DNA of 8,602 bases, taken from NCBI GenBank assembly GCA_024639415.1, contig JAHEIK010000147.1:1-8602 (forward strand), read 5' to 3'. Position 1 is the stretch's first letter; the number at the start of each line of letters is the position of its first letter. The translations under genes and the position numbers were made by a program. Shown piece after piece: positions 1 to 5,726 of the stretch. Source of the stretch: Planctomycetota bacterium. Lineage in GTDB: Bacteria; Planctomycetota; PLA2; JAEUHO01. Under the pieces are notes generated by a model. That model worked only from the letters and a program-made list of their open reading frames with translations, was not told where the DNA came from and did no database searches.

Positions 1-117
1 AGAGCGTCGAGACCGACGCGAGGGCGGAGCACGACGAGGGCGGGCGCCGGAGGCGTGCTCCTGCACGCTGAGGACGGCCGGCCGAGTCGGGGCCGCACGC
101 AGCGAGAGGATCGACGC
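1..117. repeat. Tandem intergenic repeat, copy 1 (may continue left of the window)
   Basis: This is the first of two direct copies of a 117-bp sequence; the second begins exactly 129 bases later. By eye the copies differ at 7 positions: four clustered at 27-34, two adjacent at 68-69 and one at 77. A 7-bp stem with a TCCT loop (52-58 with 63-69) is present. The left edge coincides with the window edge, so the element may extend further. All three forward frames are rich in Arg/Ala/Gly and match no protein I recognise, and the open frame that covers the repeat also runs through the terminator. I therefore treat it as non-coding. Bases 118-129 separate the copies. Confidence 0.85.
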
Positions 118-129
118 CACACCGCCACG

Positions 130-246
130 AGAGCGTCGAGACCGACGCGAGGGCGAGGCTCGGCGAGGGCGGGCGCCGGAGGCGTGCTCCTGCACGTCGA
201 GGACGACCGGCCGAGTCGGGGCCGCACGCAGCGAGAGGATCGACGC
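130..246. repeat. Tandem intergenic repeat, copy 2, bracketed by 12-bp inverted repeats
   Basis: This is the second copy of the 117-bp repeat, about 94% identical to copy 1. It is bracketed by a perfect 12-bp inverted repeat: CGAGAGCGTCGA at 128-139 and its complement TCGACGCTCTCG at 240-251. The unit is therefore a 124-bp element with terminal inverted repeats; copy 1 keeps only part of the right arm. The internal hairpin (181-187 with 192-198, loop TCCT) is conserved despite a CT to TC change relative to copy 1. No transposase is present. It could be a non-autonomous repeat element, a structured RNA, or old coding sequence. It ends six bases before the T-tract side of the terminator of the neighbouring gene. 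Confidence 0.82.
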
Positions 247-256
247 TCTCGCGTGC

Positions 257-299
257 AAAACGAAAAAGGGCGGCGAGTGCGTAAGCACCCGCCGCCCTT
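257..299 (-). terminator. Strong Rho-independent terminator of the HEAT-repeat gene
   Basis: Read on the minus strand, bases 299-285 pair with 280-266 over 15 bp, with a single G.U pair, around a 4-base loop (TTAC). The stem is GC-rich (core GGGCGGCG with CGCCGCCC). It is followed by TTT, CG and TTTT at 265-257. It begins 18 bases after the TAG stop of the HEAT-repeat gene. The T-tract lies only on the minus-strand exit side, so it ends leftward transcription. Confidence 0.93.
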
Positions 300-317
300 C
301 ATGCTTGGTGCTTGGTA

Positions 318-2495
318 CTACGAACCCTTGTTCGCGACCTTCAGGCGGTGCGTGCCGAAGATCTTCACGCGCTGCTCGGGCGTCAGGTTGCGGACCTGAC
401 CGAGAGCGGCCAGCGCAGCCTTGCCGACCGCGCCGCCGGCACTCGAGGCGCCGATCAGCGCTTCGATCTGCTCGGGCGTGCCGTCGACGGCGCTGAGCAC
501 ACCACCGATGGCGGTAGCTGCAGCAGCCTTGAGCTCGTCGCTGTCACCGTTGGCGAGCACGTTCATCAGGGCGTCGGCACCACCGACACGCAGGTTGCCC
601 AGCGCGCGCGTGGCGTTGATCTTCACTGCGGCCGTCGGGCCCTCGGTCGCTGCGGTCGAGAGAGGCTCGATCGCGACGGTGAGGTCGAACGACTTGCAGG
701 AGAAGTCGACGTTGGCGAACGCATCAGCAGCACTGGCCGCCAGCTCGTTCGCACGCTCCTGATCCGGGTTCAGATCCTTGTCCGCCGCGGCGGCGGAGAC
801 GGCCGAGTAGGCCGTCGACTCGACGATGGGCGCCGTGATGAAGCCGTGGATCTTGTCGCCGTACTTGCTCTTGAAGCCTTCGCGGATGGCGTCGGCCTTG
901 TTCTCGCTCGTGTCCTGGACGAGGACGATGACCTTCATGTCCTTCGTGCGGGCGTCGGCGAGGATCTCGTCGATGACCATGTACGAGGAACTGTGGCGAG
1001 CGGACGGGACGGCCGTGTTGCTGCCGAGGTCGGCGCGGACGACGATCACGTCGAGGCTGGGCGCCATCTTGGCGCGCATGACGCCGAAGGTGCCCTTGGC
1101 CGAGCCAGACGCCTGGATGCCGCCGTGGTGGAGCGCCATCAGGACCTTCGAGCGGGTGGCCTCGTTGTCGTCGATGACCAGCGCCTGGCGGATCGCACTC
1201 TCGGATGCGGCCTGCGCACCGAGAGCAACGACCTTGTCGGCGTTCGGCATGCCGCGCTTCGGGCTCATCCGCAGGGCCGAGATGGCCGCGGCGTAGCGAA
1301 CGCGCTTCTGCGGAGCCGCGAGGGCGTGACCGAGGGCGTGACCGCCCAGGTCCTCACCACCGTAGGAAGCCGCCACGAGGTAGCAGCACTCCACGGCGAC
1401 GTCCCAGTCCTCGGCCTTCATCGAGGCCTTGAGGGCGGCCGTGGCCGCGCCGAAGCCCTGGCTGGCAGCGAGGTCGAACGCGCCGGCGAGGCCCTCGGGG
1501 GCCGAGCCGCCGTTCGCCGTGAGCACCTCGCCCTCGACCTTCTGGGCGAGGAGGGCACGCACGAGCAGGGCACGCGCGCCGATGTGACCCGGATCAACGG
1601 CCAGGGCATCCGCGGCACACTCTTCGGCCTGCTGGAAGGGGAACAGGTACGCGGGGACTTCGTAGCGGACGAGGCCGCCATCTTCCCAGCGCCACATGTC
1701 CTTCATGGCGTCGAAGCCGTTGACCACGTTCAGGTCGCGGGAGTAGAAGCTGTTGCCGAGGCTGACGTAGGCGTCGGCGACGGAACCCTTGTTGCCACCG
1801 AGCTTGGCGAGCGCCTTGGCCGCCTTCTCCTGGGCACCGGGGTCCTCGTCCATGCCGGCGACGCGAGCCACCGCGGGCATCCCGCGAGCGTCGCCGATGT
1901 CACCGAGGACGGTGGCGGCATACGCGCGAACGCGGGCGTTGTCCGAGGCCAGGCACTCGGACAGCGGGCCGGTCGCGTCACTGTGAAGCTGGCGCAGGGC
2001 CAGGATCGCATTGACGGCCGTGTCCGCGTCCTCGCTGGCGAGGTACGGGTAGATGTGCGGGACGGCACGCTCACCGGCGGCGCGCAGCTTGGCGCGCGCG
2101 GACCGCTGGACCGTGATGTCCTTGCTGTTGACGGCTTCGTCGACGAGGGCCTTGACCTCATCGTCGCCGAGCCCGTCACGCTCCATCGGCTTGCTCTTGC
2201 TGAGCAAGTACTTGATGAGGCGCTCGTGCTCACCGCCCTGGGCGAGAGCACGAATCAGCACGCGGTTCTCCGTCTCGAGGAGAACGGCGTACACCTCGGA
2301 ATCGTCCGGGTTGCTCTCGACGTACGCGCGCAGCTTGGGCAGCGCGGCGCCGTAGTCACCCTTGGCGTATTCCTGCAGCGCGTCCTTGAGATCTTCCTGC
2401 CCCGCATACGCGATGGTGGGCATGAAGATGGCGGCTACGAAAAGCGCGCAAGCGGCTACGAGCCCGATGTCGACACGAAGGCGGGTTGCCCCCAT
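318..2495 (-). CDS. Secreted HEAT/TPR-repeat protein with a receiver-like domain
   Basis: This 725-residue protein is exported: a hydrophobic segment near residues 9-30 ends in a probable signal-peptidase site after AYA (residue 31). A TPR-like helical pair follows at about 35-72, then HEAT-type repeats at about 125-235 (for example VRAYAATVLGDIGD). A second TPR-like pair lies at 286-318, further HEAT-like helices at 345-415, and Ala-rich HEAT-like helices at 600-700. Residues 437-560 resemble a response-regulator receiver: an acidic pair D442/D443 after the first strand, D489 at the phospho-acceptor position, T529 after the fourth strand, but AP (555-556) in place of the usual KP. These repeats normally bind proteins, so a periplasmic scaffold role is inferred; no enzymatic function is visible. 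The ATG start is supported by a strong Shine-Dalgarno site 4 bases upstream. The gene has its own promoter and terminator, so it is probably monocistronic. Confidence 0.93.
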   Translation of the reverse strand: MGATRLRVDIGLVAACALFVAAIFMPTIAYAGQEDLKDALQEYAKGDYGAALPKLRAYVESNPDDSEVYAVLLETENRVLIRALAQGGEHERLIKYLLSKSKPMERDGLGDDEVKALVDEAVNSKDITVQRSARAKLRAAGERAVPHIYPYLASEDADTAVNAILALRQLHSDATGPLSECLASDNARVRAYAATVLGDIGDARGMPAVARVAGMDEDPGAQEKAAKALAKLGGNKGSVADAYVSLGNSFYSRDLNVVNGFDAMKDMWRWEDGGLVRYEVPAYLFPFQQAEECAADALAVDPGHIGARALLVRALLAQKVEGEVLTANGGSAPEGLAGAFDLAASQGFGAATAALKASMKAEDWDVAVECCYLVAASYGGEDLGGHALGHALAAPQKRVRYAAAISALRMSPKRGMPNADKVVALGAQAASESAIRQALVIDDNEATRSKVLMALHHGGIQASGSAKGTFGVMRAKMAPSLDVIVVRADLGSNTAVPSARHSSSYMVIDEILADARTKDMKVIVLVQDTSENKADAIREGFKSKYGDKIHGFITAPIVESTAYSAVSAAAADKDLNPDQERANELAASAADAFANVDFSCKSFDLTVAIEPLSTAATEGPTAAVKINATRALGNLRVGGADALMNVLANGDSDELKAAAATAIGGVLSAVDGTPEQIEALIGASSAGGAVGKAALAALGQVRNLTPEQRVKIFGTHRLKVANKGS

Positions 2496-2499
2496 GAAG

Positions 2500-2506
2500 T
2501 CCTCCC
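2500..2506 (-). promoter_or_regulatory. Strong Shine-Dalgarno site of the HEAT-repeat gene
   Basis: The minus strand reads GGGAGGA, ending four bases before the ATG at 2495. It is the clearest ribosome-binding site in the window and fixes the start of the HEAT-repeat gene. The signal peptide begins directly from this ATG. Confidence 0.88.
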
Positions 2507-2577
2507 TTCAACGGCGACGCGGATTGGCCGGACGGACTCCCTCGTGCCCGCTGCCCCAGCCGCGTCGTGAATTTCGC

Positions 2578-2602
2578 CAAGTACCGAGAACTCCGGCACT
2601 TG
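2578..2602 (-). promoter_or_regulatory. 5'-proximal hairpin in the leader of the HEAT-repeat mRNA
   Basis: On the minus strand CAAGTGCCG (2602-2594) pairs with CGGTACTTG (2586-2578). This gives a 9-bp stem with one G.U pair and a 7-base loop. If transcription starts at the A opposite 2606, the hairpin begins at about +5 of a leader of roughly 110 bases. Such a 5' stem could protect the mRNA from 5'-dependent decay or be part of a regulatory leader. No known riboswitch consensus is recognised in the rest of the leader. Confidence 0.6.
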
Positions 2603-2606
2603 CAGT

Positions 2607-2627
2607 CGCGGGAGTGTACGTCCCGCG
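2607..2627. promoter_or_regulatory. Operator-like inverted repeat over the -10 region
   Basis: Perfect 7-bp arms CGCGGGA and TCCCGCG are separated by 7 bases. The arms span roughly -21 to -15 and -7 to -1 relative to the inferred start site, so they flank and partly overlap the -10 hexamer. A dimeric regulator bound here would block RNA polymerase. Because it lies upstream of the inferred +1, it would act as DNA rather than as an RNA hairpin. The regulator is unknown and no regulator gene lies in the window. Confidence 0.55.
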
Positions 2628-2642
2628 CGAATAGGGTGTCAA
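2613..2642 (-). promoter_or_regulatory. Sigma70-type promoter of the HEAT-repeat gene
   Basis: The minus strand carries a perfect -35 hexamer TTGACA (2642-2637), an 18-base spacer and a -10 hexamer TACACT (2618-2613), which matches TATAAT at 4 of 6 positions. The predicted start is the A opposite about 2606. It sits in the only long gap between genes on this strand and upstream of the strongest ribosome-binding site, which supports a separate transcription unit from the symporter operon. Confidence 0.75.
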
Positions 2643-2692
2643 GAACGGGCTTACCGTCGCGTGACATCCGTATCTAACTGAGGACCAACAGG

Positions 2693-4192
2693 TTACGCCG
2701 GATTGGTGGTGTTTCTTGCACCGCCGGCAAACGCGATGACCCAAGCGACGCCGAAGGCGACTGCGCAACCGCTGAACGCAGCCCAGATTCCGTGCACGCC
2801 GAGGTTCCCGGCAACGGTCGTCGGCGCGCCCGCCGCCCCCGCCACCGAGAGCACCTTGTCCGTGAAAACGAGCAGGATCAGGCCGTAGCCCGCAACCACG
2901 CCAACCAGCGCATGCCACTCGCGCACGCGGCGGGTCAGCATGCCCAACAGGAACAGCCCCAGGATGGGGCCCGCGAGGAAGCCCAGCCACGTGAGCAGGA
3001 GATCGATCACATCCCTGCCCTGGCGCATCGCGTAGAACGCCGCGCCGACGGCCAGGACGCCGTAAACCAAGGTGAGCACACGGGCTACGCGCAGGCGCCT
3101 GGCGTCGGCCAAGGGCTCCCGACGGATCCGCTCGACGAAGTCCACCAGGGTTGCGGTGGCCATGGAGTGGATCGAGGAGTCGATGCTCGACATCGAGGCG
3201 GCGAAGACCGCGGCGATCATGATCCCAGCGAGGCCCGTCGGGAGATCGTCGCGCACGAAGGTCGAGAAGACGTCATCCGACGCCAGCGGACGGCCCCCGT
3301 ACTTGAGATAGAGAGCCATGCCCATGCCGAGGGTCAGCAGCACGATGAGCGCTCCGAGCGCCCACGAGAGCAGCGCCGCGCGCCGCGAGGCGCGCAGATC
3401 CTTGCAGGCCAGGTAGCGCTGCACCGCCTGCTGATTCGTACCCGCGACCGAGAGCGCGAGCAGGCCATAGGCGAGCAGCCCGCTCCAGAACGTCGGCCAC
3501 TGCGCAGGACTTGGATCGAAGTTCACGGCCGGGTTGCGCTCCGGCGCTGAGGCGAGATCGATGACGTCGCCCAGGCCCCCGGGCAGGTCACCCAGGATCA
3601 GCACGATCGAAGCCGTCACCCCGACCACGACGAGCAGGAGCTGCAGGCCGTCCGTCCAGACGACGGCGCCGAGACCGCCCGTGCTGCTGTAGACCATCGC
3701 GGCCAGTCCCACGATGAGGATGCTCGTCTCGACCTCGATGTCGGTGAAGACCGCCAAGGCTCGCGCCGTGAGGAAGAGGAACAGACCTGCGCGCGCGAGC
3801 ACGGTCACGTGAAAGAGCGCGCTTGCGAGCCAGCGCGCCCGCGGACCGAAGCGCTGCTCCAGGTACTCGTACGCCGTCGTGAGGTTCAGGCGCGCGAAGA
3901 ACGGCAGGAACAGCACGCAGACGACCGCGATCGCCGCCAGCTCCCCCGCCTGCAACTGGAACCAGCGCGGCCCGTCGTTGTAGCCCTTGCCTGTCCAGCC
4001 GAGCAGCGAGATGGTGCTGAAGGCCGTAGCGATGATCGACATGCCGATCAACCACCACGGCAGGGAGCGGCCGCCGAGCAGGTAGTCCTCGGAGTCCTTC
4101 TGCTTGCGCTTGGCCAGCGTGGCGATGAGCACGACCGCCGCGCCGTACGCGCCGACGATGATCCAGTCGAGCGGTTGCAGCGCTGCGATCAC
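2693..4192 (-). CDS. Sodium:solute symporter (SSS family)
   Basis: This 499-residue inner-membrane protein has about 13 hydrophobic segments, the usual size and layout for the SSS (SLC5-like) family, which couples solute uptake to sodium entry. Family hallmarks include GGRSLPWWLIG (40-50) after the first helix, GGLGAVVWTDG (172-182), GTNQQ (251-255) followed by RYLAC (259-263), and AASMSSIDSS (331-340). In the last motif, S335 and S336 fit the conserved Na2-site serines; this is an alignment by eye. The substrate cannot be read from the sequence. The neighbouring glycosidase suggests a sugar or amino sugar. Translation starts at a GTG whose GTGA overlaps the glycosidase stop (4189-4192), so the two are probably translationally coupled. 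The gene ends in TAA, and I see no intrinsic terminator after it. Confidence 0.94.
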   Translation of the reverse strand: MIAALQPLDWIIVGAYGAAVVLIATLAKRKQKDSEDYLLGGRSLPWWLIGMSIIATAFSTISLLGWTGKGYNDGPRWFQLQAGELAAIAVVCVLFLPFFARLNLTTAYEYLEQRFGPRARWLASALFHVTVLARAGLFLFLTARALAVFTDIEVETSILIVGLAAMVYSSTGGLGAVVWTDGLQLLLVVVGVTASIVLILGDLPGGLGDVIDLASAPERNPAVNFDPSPAQWPTFWSGLLAYGLLALSVAGTNQQAVQRYLACKDLRASRRAALLSWALGALIVLLTLGMGMALYLKYGGRPLASDDVFSTFVRDDLPTGLAGIMIAAVFAASMSSIDSSIHSMATATLVDFVERIRREPLADARRLRVARVLTLVYGVLAVGAAFYAMRQGRDVIDLLLTWLGFLAGPILGLFLLGMLTRRVREWHALVGVVAGYGLILLVFTDKVLSVAGAAGAPTTVAGNLGVHGIWAAFSGCAVAFGVAWVIAFAGGARNTTNPA

Positions 4193-5676
4193 GTGAGGAC
4201 GTCCCAGGTCGGAGGTTCCTCGTCCGGGAACAGCCGGAAGGCGATGGCTTCCTCGACCTGCGGGCCGCTGCCCGGCAGGTGCTCATCGAGCGCGTTCTCC
4301 GGGCGCGGCGTGAGCCAGAGGACGCTCGTGCTCTCGCCGCGCGCCCGCAAGGTCGCGCGCGTGGTCGCCACGAGTTCACGGCAGGCCGGACTGACGCCGG
4401 CACAGCCCTTCCAGGCGCGCGCCGAGGCGATGACCACGAGGGCGCGCTCCACGTCCGCGGGTGCGACGCCGTCCACAGCCGCCAACGCCGGCGTCTCCCC
4501 GCGCGGCAAGCGCACGAGCTCGAACGGCACCGCGTGACGCTTGGCGAACGCGCCGATGACGGCCCCGCGGTCTTCGATGTCGTCGTCGTCGATCACGAGC
4601 ACGGCGTGGATCTCCGGACTCATCGCGAAGCCCGGCACCATGTCCAGTGCGCTGAAGGCCACGCGCCGCGCGTTCTCCGCCGCCTCGCCCGTGGCATCCA
4701 GCGCGGGGTGCTCCTCGGGGATGAGGCCTTGGAACCACGCGATGCGCTGCGCGGCGCGCGCCAGGTCGTCGGCAGCAGCGAAGCCGGGGGCCGCAAGCGC
4801 CTCGGCGATGGCCTCCGGATCCTCCGGATAGAGGAGCGCATCGCAGCCGGCCGCCAAGGCGCGCCGCGCGGCCTCCGGCTCGCCGCCCTCGACCCCTGCG
4901 CCGGCCATGGTCAGGGCGTCGGTGAAGACGAGCAGGTCGCCCTGCGGCGCAGCCAGCGCACGCGCGCGGTCGACGATGGGCTTGGAGAACGTTGCGATGG
5001 CGCCGCTGGGGTCCAGCGCGGGGTAGGCGACGTGCGCCGTCATGATGCTCGGGCAGCCGTCGGAGGCGAGCGCCCTGGCAAACGCCGCGACATCCCGCTC
5101 TTCGAGCACGTGGGCGGCGTCTCCCACTTCGGGCACCGCGTCGTGACTGTCCTGCACCGTCGCACCGTGGCCGGGGAAGTGCTTGGCGCACGCGAGCGCC
5201 CCGCCCGCCCGGATGCCGTCGGCGTAGGCGGCAGCGAAGGTGCCGACGCGACTCGGGTCGAAGCCGAACGAGCGGTTGCCGAGGATCGGGTTGTCCAGGG
5301 TGCTACGGACGTCGGCGCACGGTGCGAAGACGACGTCGATGCCGACGGAGCGCGCTTCGATGGCCGTCAGGCGGCCGAGCATGAAGGCGTCCCAGGGCCG
5401 CCCGCCGATGCCGACGATGCCCGCGTCGGGCAGCCGCGTCAGGCCCTGCACCTGCTGGCCGGCGCCCCGCTCCATGTCGGACGCGATGAAGATGGGGCGT
5501 CCTGCGACGTCGCGCAGTTGCGCGGTCAGGCGCGTGACCTGCTCGACGTCGCCGCCGAAGAGCAGGAAGCCCGCGACCCAGGGCTGCGCGGCGCGGCGCA
5601 GCGCCGTCGCTTCCTCGGTGCCGTCGTCACGGTCGAGGCGGATGGCGGGGACGAGTAGCGGGAGTTGGAGCGTCAC
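4189..5676 (-). CDS. nagZ: GH3-family glycoside hydrolase, probable beta-N-acetylhexosaminidase (NagZ-like)
   Basis: This 495-residue protein has a GH3 barrel over about residues 5-340 and an alpha/beta C-terminal region at about 355-480. The hallmark KHFPGHG (165-171) leads into the D176-S-H178 dyad typical of NagZ-type enzymes, where His acts as acid/base. D253 in FTDALTM (251-257) is the expected nucleophile. LDNPILGN and RSFG (127-138) also fit the family. NagZ enzymes remove terminal beta-N-acetylglucosamine, for example from muropeptides during wall recycling. No signal peptide is visible, so cytoplasmic action is likely. The GTG at 5676 is chosen because the frame upstream runs into the preceding gene's coding sequence as low-complexity Arg/Ala/Pro translation, and no better start lies before the conserved core. 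Its ribosome-binding site is weak (GGA). The loop at 66-73 (SDMERGAG) differs from the usual DxEGG of NagZ, so substrate choice is less certain than family. Confidence 0.88.
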   Translation of the reverse strand: MTLQLPLLVPAIRLDRDDGTEEATALRRAAQPWVAGFLLFGGDVEQVTRLTAQLRDVAGRPIFIASDMERGAGQQVQGLTRLPDAGIVGIGGRPWDAFMLGRLTAIEARSVGIDVVFAPCADVRSTLDNPILGNRSFGFDPSRVGTFAAAYADGIRAGGALACAKHFPGHGATVQDSHDAVPEVGDAAHVLEERDVAAFARALASDGCPSIMTAHVAYPALDPSGAIATFSKPIVDRARALAAPQGDLLVFTDALTMAGAGVEGGEPEAARRALAAGCDALLYPEDPEAIAEALAAPGFAAADDLARAAQRIAWFQGLIPEEHPALDATGEAAENARRVAFSALDMVPGFAMSPEIHAVLVIDDDDIEDRGAVIGAFAKRHAVPFELVRLPRGETPALAAVDGVAPADVERALVVIASARAWKGCAGVSPACRELVATTRATLRARGESTSVLWLTPRPENALDEHLPGSGPQVEEAIAFRLFPDEEPPTWDVLT

Positions 5677-5691
5677 GCGTCCGAAGCTACA

Positions 5692-5724
5692 GCCGATCGG
5701 CGTCAGGCGATGCGCAAGTTGCGC
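5692..5724. promoter_or_regulatory. Two short palindromes in the 50-base gap before the GH3 gene
   Basis: The gap between the CAP-protein stop (5727) and the glycosidase GTG (5676) contains GCGCAAGTTGCGC (5712-5724, 6-bp arms around one base) and the perfect 10-bp palindrome GCCGATCGGC (5692-5701). They could be protein-binding sites or small RNA stems affecting translation of the weakly initiated GH3 gene. Short GC palindromes arise often by chance at this base composition. Confidence 0.3.
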
Positions 5725-5726
5725 GG

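Noticed and set aside
1..251. A CRISPR array or attachment site
   Set aside because: There are only two long copies with a 12-base spacer, not short repeats with uniform unique spacers. No integrase, tRNA or cas gene is nearby.
55..399. A plus-strand open frame of 114 codons through the tandem repeats
   Set aside because: It reads through a strong terminator hairpin into the antisense of the HEAT-repeat gene, and its content is just the translated repeat.
312..2570. A 752-codon open frame on the plus strand opposite the HEAT-repeat gene
   Set aside because: It is the antisense image of a well-supported gene. It runs through that gene's start and ribosome-binding site, shows no recognisable domain, and is expected at this GC content, where stop codons are rare.
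2356..2667. A 103-codon minus-strand open frame across the promoter region
   Set aside because: It covers the promoter, the leader and the start of the HEAT-repeat gene in the wrong frame, and has no ribosome-binding site or motif.
2672..2692. An intrinsic terminator just after the symporter gene
   Set aside because: No stem of useful length followed by a T-tract could be found downstream of the TAA. The operon may end by Rho or read through toward the next gene.
4279..5658. A 459-codon plus-strand open frame opposite the GH3 gene
   Set aside because: It is rich in Arg, Gly and Ala with no family motifs, while the minus strand here carries intact GH3 catalytic motifs.
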